Source: Euwallacea fornicatus (taxonomy: Eukaryota; Arthropoda; Insecta; Coleoptera; Curculionidae). Taken from it: a stretch of DNA of 64,000 nucleotides. The position numbers were made by a program, and so were the translations under genes. Position 1 is the first letter of the stretch; each line of letters starts with the position of its first letter. The DNA is taken from positions 1,550,001 through 1,614,000 of the forward strand of contig NC_089546.1 of assembly GCF_040115645.1 (NCBI RefSeq), given 5' to 3'. Under the pieces are notes generated by a model that searched no databases, was not told the origin of the DNA, and worked only from the letters and a program-made list of their open reading frames with translations. This document shows positions 38,690 to 51,790 of the stretch, one piece after another.

Positions 38690-38771
38690 CATTCAAATAA
38701 TTCAAAAATGAGCTTACACTAATTAAAAATCATCAGTGAAGACGACTGTGCACCAACTACCAATGTGTGAG
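38690..38771 (+). other. Possible non-coding first exon of Mtap
   Basis: A GAG|gtacgt donor-like site at about 38771 follows less AT-rich sequence, and the Mtap start codon at 39039 sits immediately after a splice acceptor-like tttccag. A 5' UTR exon spliced directly to the ATG would fit. There is no direct evidence. Confidence 0.25.
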
Positions 38772-39038
38772 GTACGTAATAAAAATTTGTATTACCCAAA
38801 ATTTTATTATTAACGTAATAGATGTGGGATAAGTATAGTCACGTTGGTTCGATCATAATTCATGATTATTTATGTATTTCTCTCTTCATTTGATACACTG
38901 CTAACTAATCCTTCCTATATTGATTTCGTTATTGTAATTATTAAACAGTTGTGAATGCAATAATGTTCTTCGAACAGTACATTTACTGTACTTATAAATG
39001 TTAATATATTTCTCTATTTCAAAATTTAAAATTTCCAG

Positions 39039-40102
39039 ATGTCCAAAAAAATTAAAATAGGTATCATAGGTGGTTCAGGTCTAGATAACCCGGATATCCT
39101 AAAGAACAGAACCACGAAGAGTGTGACCACACCTTTTGGGGAACCTTCAGATGTTCTCATCAACGGAGAAATCGCAACAGTACCTTGTGTGCTTTTGGCC
39201 AGGCATGGCAGGAAACATGACAAAATGCCAGGTAAACAAAGCTAATATGCTATTTTTATCTATATCTCAAATATGAATTGCTTATTAGGAGCTGTGAATT
39301 ACAGAGCCAATATATGGGCCCTTAAAGATGAAGGTTGTACCCACATAATCGCCACCAATGCTTGTGGTTCTTTGCAGGAGCATATCCCTCCAGGAACTAT
39401 TGTAGTCGCAGATGGGTGGATAGGTTGTTTTAGTCTATTAATTTATTTATTTCCTTCACCTCTCAAATACATATTTTAGATAGAACTACCAACAGGAAAC
39501 AAACTTTTTATGATGGAAAACCAGGACATCCTCCTGGAGTCTGTCATATGCCCATGGAACCGGCATTTCACCCAATGCTACGTAGGGTGTGTTTTTCTTT
39601 TATTTAACTTACCATGCATAATAATGTTTCACTACATTTTTAAAGATAATACTTCAAACTGCTAATAAAATTGGCCTAAAGGTAAAAGACGGCGGTTGTA
39701 TCGTTGCAATTGAAGGACCACGTTATTCTAGTAAGGCGGAAAGTTTAATTTATCAGAATTGGGGAGCTGATTTAGTAGGAATGACTACGGTACCCGAAGT
39801 GGTACTGGCAAAAGAGGCTGGTCTAATATACGCTGTAATAGCAATGGCAACTGATTGGGATTGCTGGAGAAGCTCTGAAGAAGTTGTGTCTCATAACGCT
39901 GTATTAAAAGTTTTTCAGGTACTAGTTTCTTAAAACTCCTTGATGAAATAATTTTTCTACCAGTTATTTTCAACAGGAAAATATAGAGAAAGTTGTTAAA
40001 CTGCTGATGGCACTTATTCCGGAGCTTGCAAATGAGGATTGGGAAGAAACTATAAATGAAATGGAAAATCTTGCTAGAGACAGTGTTATTTCATTCAAAT
40101 AA
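39039..40102 (+). CDS. Mtap: S-methyl-5'-thioadenosine phosphorylase, 5 exons, 277 aa
   Basis: Exons: 39039-39231, 39289-39423, 39480-39586, 39646-39918, 39977-40102. The introns are only 56-59 bases, and all junctions keep frame (phases 1,1,0,0). The enzyme splits methylthioadenosine with phosphate to adenine and methylthioribose-1-phosphate in the methionine/adenine salvage path, in the cytosol. Seen: KIGIIGGSGLD at the N-terminus (phosphate-binding glycine loop), VLLARHGRKH, NYRANIWALKDEG, ATNACGSL, IDRTTNRKQTFYDG, IEGPRYSSKAES, and MATDWDCW with the two Asp residues that contact the adenine base in the human enzyme. The length is close to the human 283 residues. The MSKKIKIG start is the only Met before the conserved core. 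No key residue appears lost, so an active enzyme is expected. Identification is firm. Confidence 0.97.
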
Positions 40103-40226
40103 TAATAACAAATAGTACCACTTTATCCTCTACTTATGTGACTTACAATAGTGATATACATATTTTGACTATAACGATACGTTTACTCTGTTTCCACAAT
40201 TCTCACCATTTTACGTTAATAGATGA

Positions 40227-40232
40227 ATTAAA
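40227..40232 (+). terminator. ATTAAA-type polyadenylation signal of Mtap
   Basis: ATTAAA lies about 125 bases after the Mtap stop. No AATAAA is closer. Confidence 0.4.
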
Positions 40233-40960
40233 AAATATTATTGGTCTATGATTTGATATAGTTAATTATGTTTAAGGAAGTAAGAAAGTATGTTCATTTA
40301 TTACTAAAAAATCCTGGCTTTAATCCGAATGCTGTATAATATCTCTCTGAAAATGACTACATGTGAAAAATACATTGGGGTCGGTCGAAAAATTAAATAT
40401 TTAGACATGAGTCAGCTATTTACGGAGACACCCGGCATATTAAGTTCAATTTGTTCTGACATAATTAGCAGCACGGAAAGTTATTTGTGGAATATCTATT
40501 TAATCAGTTTTCACTCCTATTGTAGAATCGAAGTGTTCTCAGGAACGGAGAGTTTTTCAAGAAGTTAACCGCAACAAAAAAATTGTATCATTAAATTCAT
40601 TACGTAACTGCTAAACCTTACGTGTAAATTAAACTATGATAAAAAAAATTAAGTGATCTACCCCTGTGCCTATTACGTTATGAATTATCATCATCATTAT
40701 ATATTAATGTACCTTTCCGGTGAAAGTTACTCAGCATTTAACCTTAGACGTTAAAGGGATACCGCAAGCAATAGGAAAATATTAATGATTGATTTAAATG
40801 TGCATTACTATTGAACATTAGTAATAAAACAATAAGACCACACAAATATACCCCTACTATTGGTTTTTAAAAGTTGTGCCCTGACAAGGGGGCCCCACAA
40901 ACAAATTCCTTCTCAAATATATTGGTAGGCATATGTTCGTTGGAGTTAATAGATGTCGCC
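40233..40960. other. Mtap - mannosidase intergenic spacer
   Basis: The 79-codon plus-strand frame at 40329-40568 has no recognised domain and is probably chance. Nothing else is seen. Confidence 0.4.
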
Positions 40961-41270
40961 ACATAAGTTATCTTTTCGTTCTCTTTTTAATGTAAAAGTG
41001 ACACAAATCAAGTGTCACATTCTTTCAAATCTCTTCTTGACTTCACCGATTCCCATGTTTTCTTCGTCTCACCTGTATCATCTTCATGCCATTTCGTTTC
41101 TTACTTCTGTCACAGTAGTGTGGGATAACTAGAAAGAGAACGACCGACTTTGTTTTATCCTTCTCTCTTTAAATCGTCGATCTGTCAGTTTCGTGTAAAT
41201 GGTTGGTGGTTGATGTTTGCTGATGTGTTCGGGAAGTGAAATCGCGAAATTCCCGTAAACACACAACAGA
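40960..41270 (+). promoter_or_regulatory. Promoter / 5' leader of the alpha-mannosidase gene
   Basis: Composition shifts to pyrimidine-rich (TCTCTTCTTGAC, CTTCTCTCTTT) and then GC-richer sequence directly before the start codon at 41271. GTTGGTGGTTGAT at about 41206 is shared with the putative promoter at 7.83 kb. No TATA box is clear. The role is inferred from position. Confidence 0.45.
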
Positions 41271-44200
41271 ATGCCTGTTTCAGGAGGACTTTTGCCTATT
41301 TACAATTTAAACAGACCTGTTCCCTTCTGGAGGTTCTTTAGATCACGGGAAAAGTTCATCATTTTTTTGGTCTTCCTAACATTTTGTATGCTATGCTTTG
41401 GAACCTTCTTTTATCTACCTGAGTTCAGGGGGTCAAGTGGCCGGATCTATGACCAGATCAAGAAAGTCGGCCCTGAACTTTTAATCCCTCCGCCACCGCA
41501 GGGAGAAGACTCTCAGGAGGCTCAAATTCAAGCTCAGGCAATCATTCGACATGAGATTGATGCGAAAGATGACCCTCATGTTATAGGAGATCGGGAGAAA
41601 CTTAAGGTAACTTTCTAGTAATCCAGTTAGTTATCTATTGAAATGTAATGCTTCTCCTTTTTTTCTAAAAATTATCTTTTGAAAAATAGAAACAGCCTTT
41701 ATTTATTGCTCCAATTTGATAACCTTATCTTAATATATAGTGACATTTAGATGCCTTTCGTTGCTGTGGTTATTTTTATTCAATATATCTTTTCCTTAAC
41801 ATGTAGTGACTTCTATGATAGCACTACTATAGTTACTTGTATGATTATTTTTAGCACATTTATACTAATTATCCTTATATCCATTATTTGAAAAAAAGAT
41901 TGTTCTTTGCACTCGAGAGTAACTTCTATCAAATTAGATCTGTACTAGTAAGCTCCTGTGTGGGCTTTAGTTTTAGAAAGAGACTCAAAAGTGTCCTTGG
42001 ATACTTCCCCTAAGTTATATTTGTTACTAAAATTCTGGCCATTGAATATTCTGACTCAAATTAAGTACTTAAGGTCAGGGCAGATCAGGTCACTGACCTA
42101 AGGGGCAGTGAGGATAAAAGAACAAGAATACAGTGATTTCAAATAAAGCACAAAAATATTTTTACTAGGAACAGGCTTTTTTATAGCAAATTTTAATAAT
42201 ACCATTTTCCCAATGGTTTTTCAGATGATTTTCTATTACTTTTGAGGTTTCAGGTAGTAACCTGTTATGTTATATTGTCACAAAAGTACTTTTATAATCA
42301 TAGTATGGTTAGATTTGTGATTAATAACCATCTTATCAGCACATATAATATGACTCCTATACATTCAGTAATTCAATCACAATTTGTGCTCTGAGGGGCG
42401 TTTTGCTTGTAACAAAATAAGTTATATCTATGTCTTTGTTAAACAATAACAAGAAACAAATACACTTCTCTACTCAAAACTAAGTTGCTACTAAGTATGG
42501 ATAAAAAAGTATGAATAATATGAGGAAGTATATAAATAAGTATTCTGAATTAAAGCTGCACACTTTATAATTGATGTATTTGTTTGGCATACATGAATTA
42601 CTACTCATCCTGAAAAAGCTTTTACAAAGTTAGGTAACTTCGCGCCCAATAAACTTTATTTCATGAATTTGTGTATGTATTCCTCCCTATGAAAACTGCT
42701 CTTTTTTTAATGTCAAACATATAATCTCATATTTTAAAATTTTAATTCAGGTTAATTCAGTTTTCTTGTCTTCCTCTGTTCTACTAGGATTAAAGTTATA
42801 TTACTTGCCAAATGTTAATTTTGCACTACTAAATTTACGCTAATAAATCAATTGGAATAAGGGAATTAACATAGTCCGCAAAATAAATATTTATAAAATA
42901 AGTACTAATGTAGAGGTTTATGAGAGAATCAGTTTATGGCGGAGCGAGTTTACTAGTCTATAAATAGGTAGGTCATGAATTAGTTGAATAAAACCTTATT
43001 AGGCATGCATTACAATCAAAATTTAATGTTCGAATTCATGTTAAACCCAAAATTTTAGTAAAAAGTGCCCAACAACGTTGACTGAGTTTGGTTTAGTTGC
43101 TAAAATAAAAAAAAATTAACAGATTTTAAAATATGACATGGCGAACGATTCCATAAAATTTTATGCTAACCTTTCAAGGCTATTCATTCCACTTTATTAG
43201 CATTGGACTAAAGTTTGACATGTATCAAATTTTTGCCAAATGCCTTATTTTATTATCACTTTGCCAAACCCAGAATTTACTTTTTCTAACAATTGTACCA
43301 AAGGAATTTTTTTCTATGAATTTTAACATATTTCTACAAATCTTATCTCAATCAAAATCAATCATGTGATTGGTCTTAAATTAGGAGCTAGGTAGTGATC
43401 AAAATCAAACTTTTGCTTTTAGTTTGAAAACAACTATAAAAAATTATTCAATTTTAGACTTAGTTCTAAAAAAAAACATAGATATTCTCTTTCTCTTATA
43501 GTAATAAAAAATTTCTAAATAAACATGGAAATTTGTCCTTCCTATGTATGTTATCATGTAAGAAAAGAGAGAGCAAAAATTATAAAAACTAAGGTCTCAA
43601 CAACCATGAATTGCTTTAATAGTAAATATAGATACAAATTTTATTTAAAATTCCGAACTGCTTGTAATTGTGTTTTGTTAGGTGTGTTAACTGTCACAAT
43701 AATATACATCATGAAATTTATATTCTCTGTACTTTTATTTACACACGCTAAGGCAAGGTTCGAGTTTATACTGTTGACTCAAAATAGTGGTTTAAGCTTT
43801 TTCTGACTACTGAGGACACAACAATTTGGAAAATTTCTCATATAAACAATTATCTCTCAATTTTCTGTCTTAATTTTGAGCTCAGTTATAGAAAATGAGA
43901 AAATGTTATAATCACAGTCATAAGTTAGTAGTTAATTTCTTAAGTATTTATTAATATTAACATTCAGACAAACATTGAAAATCTAGGTTCATTTTGATGT
44001 CATTTATTACTAAATACATATAGACGCCATATGAGCCAGTACATAAGACGCCTCAGTTTAACCTTATTAAACACAGAAGCATTTCTAGCGATTTAACAAC
44101 TCTCAATATTTTTAACCTCCAATAATTTTCCAGGCAAAAATTGAAGAGGACAGAGAGTTGAAAGTGCTGGAGAGGCCTGATCAGGCGATAATAGTGCCTA

Positions 44201-44391
44201 AACGGAGCTCTTCAGGCGGACCTCCAGTAAATGCTCCTGAAGGATTAGAGGAACCCTTGAATCAAATAGACGAGATTTTGGGACCGGGAGTTGTAACCAT
44301 TCCTCCGGCACATGCAGACCATTACCCATTGAGACAAGGAGGAGAGGATATTGAGCCATCAGTAAGGGAAAAGAGGAATAAAGTCAAGGAG
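41271..44391 (+). CDS. alpha-Man-Ia: Class I alpha-1,2-mannosidase (alpha-Man-Ia type), 5' exons only
   Basis: Two exons are in the window, 41271-41606 (112 codons) and 44134-44391 (86 codons), both phase 0. The product is a type II Golgi membrane enzyme of glycoside hydrolase family 47 that trims mannose from N-glycans. Seen: a short cytosolic tail with basic residues before a single membrane helix (residues about 29-49, FIIFLVFLTFCMLCFG), then a Pro/Gln/Glu-rich stem, and at the end of exon 2 the stretch SVREKRNKVKE. In insect and vertebrate relatives this stretch runs straight into the first helix of the catalytic (alpha/alpha)6 barrel. The barrel exons (about 450 residues) were not found up to 64000, so the gene must continue beyond the window. 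The next exon must begin in phase 0. Confidence 0.85.
41607..44133 (+). other. Mannosidase intron 1
   Basis: A 2.5 kb intron (gtaact...ccag) with AT-rich sequence. The short open frames at 43163 and 43525 show no domain. Confidence 0.7.
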
Positions 44392-45364
44392 GTAAGTTCT
44401 GATCATAGTGATTTTTAATTACTTATTTCCAAAAATTAAATGGAAATCAGTGGGGTCTTGAAAAATTACTTCTAAATATTTTTAATGCTTTCCTACATAG
44501 GCGATTTTGTGATATAGTGATATACATAGTTCCAATATTGCCATTATGGGCAAAGAGATCGTATTCCCAGTATTCATTTATTATCAATTATCAATTTCTT
44601 TATGCATTTAGATTATTGAGGTATTGATGTTGATCTAGGGTATTGATTAATTTTTATTGGTCAATTGAAAGTGAAGCTAAAATTTAATAAACTATCTCCT
44701 CGCATTAAATAGATAAATTTTTTAAAATTTTATTTGATTTGCAAAGAATCGACGTTACACACAAACAGGAGTTATTGAAGATGTAGAATTGTACGCTATT
44801 CTCAGTTAAAATTCTATGAAAATAACATTCGTCCTTTCTAAAGGCCTAAACCTAAGAGCACAGACGAACAACCTTTAAGATTTAGATAACATATGTCATG
44901 AATGTCATAACCTAGGAAATATTGTTAGGAAAATGAAAATCAGCTGTGAACTATAATGTACACTAGTTGGATATATAAAACGAGTAAAAATCCGACCTTC
45001 CTCTTCTAAATCGTTGAAAAATTACATTTCTTTTGACATGTGTTATGTCGTCATTCCAAAAAATTGATTTGATTAAGTTTCTAATATAGAATTATTAGAT
45101 TTGGTGATGTATATTCTTAGATTCACTTTCTCTTTATTTTCACTCACAAACTTCAAGTGTTTTCCTTGAAATATGCAAATATTGATATTCAACCTCGAGC
45201 TTTTATTGTTTTCGTTTACAAAAATAAAATTTGGCTCGGGCAGTAAATCGTACCATTTGTTTAAAAATTTACCGTATTATATTTTTCGTTTCATTCAAAA
45301 TGGGGGTAGAATACAAACTACACATAATAAAAATTACACAATAGAACGATTACCACGACTAATT

Positions 45365-46165
45365 ACAGTTTTGTCTTTTTCTATTATTCAGCAAGCACAT
45401 TTCCCGGCTATAAAACCTTATGGGAGTCGTTTTCAATAATCCAAATTGTGCCAGGGGAGCTTTATTTAAAGTTTTACCCAACCCTTTAACAGCACTTAAC
45501 GTCGTAACCTTGATAAAATTATTTTTACATAACAAAAACTTCTGTCCTTTATAACTGAGATCCATGAATTTTACCTTCATATCCTAGGTGAAATTTGTAG
45601 TGAATAGGCTCTTCAAAGACACCTACAAGCAATTTATTACGTTATGTCCAGTCAAACCTGGACATAAAGCAAACACCTTGCTTCCTATTCTAGTAATATG
45701 ATGACCTAAAATCCCAGTTTGTGTTACTAAACAATGATACAATTTGCCTGACGAAATTTTGTGGACAAATAGTGTACCGCAGCGCAAAGTTTTGAAGAGC
45801 CTTTAAATTTTCGTATTGTTTACTAACTCCTCTACAGTCACTACTGAATTTCGATATGTATTGAAGCCCTAATAAAATACACAGAATACATCTGCAATAT
45901 TCGTTACACTTGGTTTTGCAAACCTACTTACTTTTACTTGCAAATTTCCAATATTTGTTCATATTAGTCGAGGCCTGATCGTCCCATTTAGTATCATTCA
46001 TAATCCCTGCGTTTAATTAATTTTATGACTTGTTAACTTTTGTGAATTGTTACTTACCTGTTTGGAGAAGTTCTCTAACAATGTCCAAACCAATTGTTAA
46101 AGCAGCTTCTCTATTTACAATAGGAGATTTTTCTTCGCGATTTTGTATGTCCCTTTAAAGGTGAT
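45365..46165 (-). other. Coding-like minus-strand relic, unidentified
   Basis: Several minus-strand frames follow one another: NREAALTIGLDIVRELLQT, ending in a gtaag donor-like site at about 46060; NLKALQNFALRYTICPQNF at about 45800; TGILGHHITRIGSKVFALC at about 45700; and a 73-codon frame at 45580-45359 with FMDLSYKGQKFLLCKNN. They look more protein-like than chance but have stops between them, and I recognise no family. A decayed transposon or gene copy is the likely explanation. Confidence 0.2.
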
Positions 46166-47239
46166 TGGACATCAGGTTTTAAAGATCGACAGAAGTTTTT
46201 AGATCAATAGAGTTTTGATTTTCAATATCCTTGCCAAAATTCTTGTTAATGTCAAAATTAAAACTGTACATTAATAAATGGTCAGACTTCAACGTTTTAA
46301 ATTTAGGAAAAGTTCGGAAAAATATAAATAGCATGATCGCCTATTGTTACCATACTCATGCAAAAACATTTAATTAGCAAACCAGAACGGTTTTTCAGTC
46401 TTCTATAAACATTCTTCATTTAAGGCACCGCATTATTAACAGTAATTCTCGTGCAATAATGAATTTTTAATCGCGTAATGGCGATCTACTTTCCTATATT
46501 TTGAAACCGTACACACACTTCGTATACTACGAGGATTTTTTGGATTCTTAACCTTCTAATCTAGAATTCTGGCCGTTGCATTTCGACAATGTAGAGCGAC
46601 TGTTAGATTTTGTTCGTGTTTGGTCGCTACAGGTGACTATTTTAACTGATACATGTAGGTGTTAATTGTAACACATAATAGTACATAATAATAAAATCAT
46701 TTACTTTTTAATTTTGATTGGAACAAAGTCTCGAGTTACTTGAAATAAGAACGGAAAATTTTAGAAATTTCGCTTGTTTTGATAATCGAACGCCAAATTT
46801 GTCTAAAAAAACCAAATAAAACCATTCAATATAAGAGAAATGGAATACTCATAAAAAAACTTGAATTCTTGTTAAGTTATGCATAGAAAATGACACAGAG
46901 AAGCAAATAGATAAATAGTTCAGAAAATGTTGAAAGTTCTAGATGTAGAGAATGTTGTTTTGTTCGTCAAAATTTTTGTATTGAAATTTCTTAAGCCTTT
47001 TTTTGATTGCTTAGCTTTGCTTTATACCTCAATATTTGCACTGGATTCGTTACTAAGAATTCTCTCACTTCAGCGATGTATTTTTTTATTAATAATTATA
47101 TTTCGTCTTCGAAATTACATAACTTTTGACATTTGTTGTGACATTGTTGCTTATGTGTCTTCATCATGCGAGTGTAGATTTATTCAAAAGCTTCGGCCAA
47201 GGATCTGATTTTTGTCACTATTTAAGAAATCGGCTCTAT

Positions 47240-47770
47240 TTTCTAAAAAAAGTTCAAAAGTTCCTAGCCGGTTTAGTTGTGATTATGTAGTTCTTTAATT
47301 AAAAATTTTCTTATAATTTTCAAGGTTCTTTAAGCTTTCCAAAAATTCTTGATCAAGCGAATTTGAGTTACTTCTTTAAGTTACCTGTTCAGGCTTTATG
47401 GAATCAGGTTTTTCAAGTTATTGACCTTTCAGTGAATACAAAAATTCCCGCTTTACAATTTTATGTTTCGGTCAATTGGGGTTAGTAACTTTTCCCGTGT
47501 AGATTTATTCAAATATTCATGTTCAGGTTATCAGAGCTTACTTACAATTGGATTCCCGTTAAATATTCTTACAACATTTTCAAATTTTCCAGCTGAGATA
47601 AAAATGGAGGTCTATTTGCATGACATCTACAAATATACAAATAGTTTCAGTATTTTTCAATTTCTGCAAAAGATCGTGTTCAGTTCAATTCATACTACAA
47701 TCTTTTTCTGTTCTAGTTTTTTTCAGATATTCGTGCCCAGTTTACTTAATGTTACCTTACTTATTGCTTA
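47240..47770. repeat. Degenerate repetitive stretch (TTCAAGTT/ATTC words)
   Basis: Short words such as TTCAAGTTA, AAATATTC and GTTCAGG recur at irregular spacing. A similar vocabulary appears at 50640-51790. A tandem origin is suspected by eye only. Confidence 0.25.
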
Positions 47771-49539
47771 AAATTAAATCTATGCATAATATATATTTGT
47801 TATGTTTATTCGAAACGATTATACATAAGAGTTTTATTAAAGTAACCTCTACATTATGCATGTTACTTGTTAATATTTGTTTTTCTTCTTCTCCTCTTTG
47901 ACTATATTATAATAATATTTTAGAAATAAAATCCACAAAATCCATAAAAAAAAACAAAAAAATTTATTTACTCCTTTCTTGATAACTTTTAGCGAGGTCG
48001 TGGCAGGAATAATGTACAAAAGTAGGGCGTATCTATATGCTGAGCTTTTTGGACTCTATGGTCGTTTAAAGCAAATGGGAATGTTTGTTTGTAACTATGA
48101 GGACCGTTCTGAAACAATACCCTTTGTTGACATGTTGCTTGCGGACATTCCAAATGTTCCATCATTCCCATTCATTTATCAATGGAGGGCAATAGAGAGA
48201 AATATGATATGCGACAGCTATAAATCTTCTTTTCTACTGTCTCAGTTGCATTTGACTGATATGATTATCAAATATATATTCAAAAATAATTTCAACTGCT
48301 TATGATTAAGATGTGCGCTTTTCCGTATGACTAAAATTTCTCACAGTTCTGTTTTAGCTAATAAAGCATTTAAGCTCGGATTTCAGTTCTCCCGACTGTC
48401 AATCCTTCAGACCACCCGGCCTTCAGTTTTATTTTGCCTTTTGCCCATTCTTTGCAACTCAAGTATGCAAATCCTGTATTACTTTTAACATGTGGCTGCA
48501 CTGCCTGCTGATTTCTTTATAACTGGTTCATCGACAATGCCCTGTTGGCCAGCCATTCAAATTTAATAAGGGCTATTTCACGTCCAATTAAAATTATTAT
48601 TTTTATTCCGTACTAATACATTTATTCCGCAATTCTTGTGAAGTTGTTTGCGTGAATAACATAACATGTATTTGTTTTCTTTCTTAATTGTACCTTCTTA
48701 AGTGAATCAGCAAACATTTGCATGTGTGCCCACTATTATGCTCTTTTTTTAGGTTACACGGTACTGGTTTGTTACGGTTTTATTTGAAAAATCGGTTTAT
48801 AATCTTTGGTTCTATTACAATGAACAGTACGGTTTATTAAAACCTAATATAAAGCACAATTGTAACTTTTATACCTCTTCTTCAGTGGAAAACTATATAT
48901 TTCTTATTTGTTCAAAATTTTTTCCGAGGCGTCATTTCAAATTTTGGATTTCTATATAATATTTAGGATGTGATTGGTATTTGCAGCAGAATTTTAAGAA
49001 TTTGTAAAACAAGACACTTAGGCCAAAATGTTAATAATAACTTATGTGCACAGACACTTAATATCTAATATACGGGGCGCCAGTTTCAGTTATTGTGTCC
49101 TATACTAACAATTTTTATAAATATTTACTCAAAACTTGTATTGAAAATGTTCGTTCATATAAATATTTTACAATGAAAAAAGCGATGTAAATATCTCCAA
49201 AACTGCTAAAACAACTTTTTAAAAAATATTTTAAATTTACGCTCTGTAGGTTCGATATGATATGTATTTGCATATAAATTTATAATGACATTTTAAGCTA
49301 TCTATAACATTTCGTAGAATATCAAATGCATATTTACAAAATTTGGTATACGCAGAGATTATACTGAATCATATTGAGCTTTTAGTAGTAATACTTACAA
49401 CCTTGTTATTATGGAATACCAACATTATATAACTATTTCATTAAGAAACAATTTTTTTTAATATATCGTTCAGTAATTTCAAGGTTTATTAAGACAAAAC
49501 CCAATTGCTCTTTAGCTGATAAGTGAGTTTTACCTTTAT

Positions 49540-49790
49540 GGGGGCGATCCACCTCTACAATTTACTGCCGTCGATGCCGTCATTTTACCAAATTTACCGG
49601 CGGACGTGCTTTGTAAAAATTCTCCGCTTTCGACATCTTCGACGAGAATCAGATAGCACCTCTGCCCTGTCTTCCATTGTATGTGATTTGCCTTTTTTAT
49701 TCACTTATATTCTTATTTCTGTACCTTTTTCGGACGTTTGCAGCTTTGCAGACGATTCTTCGTTACAATGAACCTGTTCACACGCATACC
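49540..49790. other. Short GC-rich coding-like patch, unidentified
   Basis: The patch is locally GC-rich with CG dinucleotides. A plus-strand frame contains CSFADDSSL at about 49735-49765, which resembles the RT YADD motif, but the upstream part does not give a convincing RT. The other plus-strand and minus-strand readings are also open for about 40 codons. Unresolved. Confidence 0.2.
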
Positions 49791-50639
49791 CACTTTCAAA
49801 ATGGTGCAAGCCGTTTCGATTTGATTTCAGTTTAAAGGCAAATATATTGACAAATTTTCATAAATAAATTACTTGCTGCTATTTCTGCCGGGTTAATTTA
49901 TTGAATAAGTAATCTTCTGCCTAAATAACCGGTATAAAAATATATTAAAACATCAAGCCGTATCTCTCCCAGGATAAGACGTTAATTATTGGTTACTTAT
50001 CAAGATCTTTTAAAAACATGGTCGACCAGATATAAATTTGTTCCTCCATTGGTTTGTTGTTAGCGATAAACATCTCTGTCTTGTTAGTAAGAGCTATTTA
50101 CTCCTGTTTCATGTCATAAAATATGAAGTTACGAGCAAAATATGCAGATAGACGTTCGTTTCGGTTTATTTCATATAGGTATCTATATCAAGTATTTTTT
50201 TTCCTTTTTGAGCACTTATTTATAGGACAAAATTATCTTTTACTGATAATACTTTAGTAAATTGTTATTGGTAATTATATCGATAAAATATATCCAATTC
50301 CAACGTCACCCGTATTTCGATGACTCAATGCAATACATCATTAAGGATGGGCATTAACCTCCAATCGATCTCAATTAGATGTCCATCAAGCGAAATTCCG
50401 TCAAGCAACGATCGTCAGCACATTTTCTTTGAAAGCTTCCGGTTTTTATTTACCCCCGATGGACCCAAGGAAACTAACCAACTTTGTGAGTTCGCGATGA
50501 CACGCCCATAAGGGGTGGAAAGAGGGTTGCTTCATCTTTGTAATGGATGTATTTGATGATGATATCAGTTTGTCATTTTATTTAGGTGCAGGAGCGAATT
50601 GTTACACTTGGATCTATAAATTTTCTAGTTCGTTGTATT

Positions 50640-51790
50640 TTAGCCATTATCCATTGAGAATTTAATGGTTTTGAACATTTGTTTTTTAGTTTGGGTTGCT
50701 TCAATCTTTCTACAGTTGGTTAAAGAACCCAATATGTTCAAGTCAGTTCGCATTACTCTAAAATTCCCAAATATTCCTCTGTCAAGTCCATTCTTTCTTT
50801 GTCCTTACTCCCACTAAAGGGATCTTAAATTTTGTAAATAGACCGGTTGCAATATCTTGAATGACAATCCACCTTTGAAACCGACTGAAACGGTTCTAAA
50901 TATACAGACAATGAGTATGTGAGATTTTGGTGATTCTTTTGAGCTGTTGAATTAAGCATAGTCCAGAGTTTTGGCCGATAATACAAATAAAATCGTTAGC
51001 ATTCTTTAAGTATGTTGCAATTTTTTTATATAAAATCGTTAGTAAAGCGATATTAAATGTATACACACTGAGGAAAGTCGTTTGTGAATTCATTGAATTT
51101 CCTCAAACTGGTAATACACCAACATGAAATTGCACTTCTCGTAAAGCCATGTAGATCATGATCCCATGTAGCTCTTGGCCATTTAGTTTATTGAGTCAAT
51201 TCAAAAGTGAGTATCGACTCACATAAGTTTAAACCTAGGTGTCATTGATCCAGTTCTATTTAGGTTATGACTTTTTTAGCTATTCAGTGCGAAATATTTC
51301 TTCAGTTCAAAAACTTCAGTTATTAATAACTCAAATTATATAATTACCTAGATTGGTAATTGAGTTACTACTGATCATCCCACATTTAAGAAGAGAGAAT
51401 TTTAAATTACAGTCTCTACATCTCTGGTATTTCAGTAATCTGTAAGTGTCAGTTTAAGTATTTATTCAAAAAAAAATAATAATCTTTGAAGTTTCGAAAA
51501 ACCTTGTTTATCTAAATTAAACTTTGCGTGCTAGTTTATTAAGATTACTCAAATATTATTTGCAAAAGTTTATATTTCTTAATAATTTTAGTAGTGTCCA
51601 GTCGACTTAGTTTGTTAAGGTTGAACTAAAATATCCAAATATTTGTGATTCAAACATATTCAGATTTAACAAAATTCCAAAAACAACTCATACCAGTCAG
51701 TTGAGTTTTTTGAAAAATTACCAAATATTGTGATTCGTGTCAGTTCAGACTAGTTGAATATATCTGAAAGATGCGCTCGGTTCTAGTTAC
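50640..51790. repeat. Degenerate repetitive stretch with CAAATATT.. words
   Basis: Words like TTTGTTAAGGTT, CCAAATATTTGTGATTC, ACCAAATATTGTGATTCGT and AGTTACTTGAAAATTCC recur, suggesting an old tandem array with a unit near 70-110 bases. Noted by eye; the period is uncertain. Confidence 0.3.

Noticed and set aside
49523..49771. Possible RT frame ending CSFADDSSL
   Set aside because: Only the ADD-like motif fits; upstream sequence lacks the PQG and LLF blocks at the right spacing, so I do not call RT.
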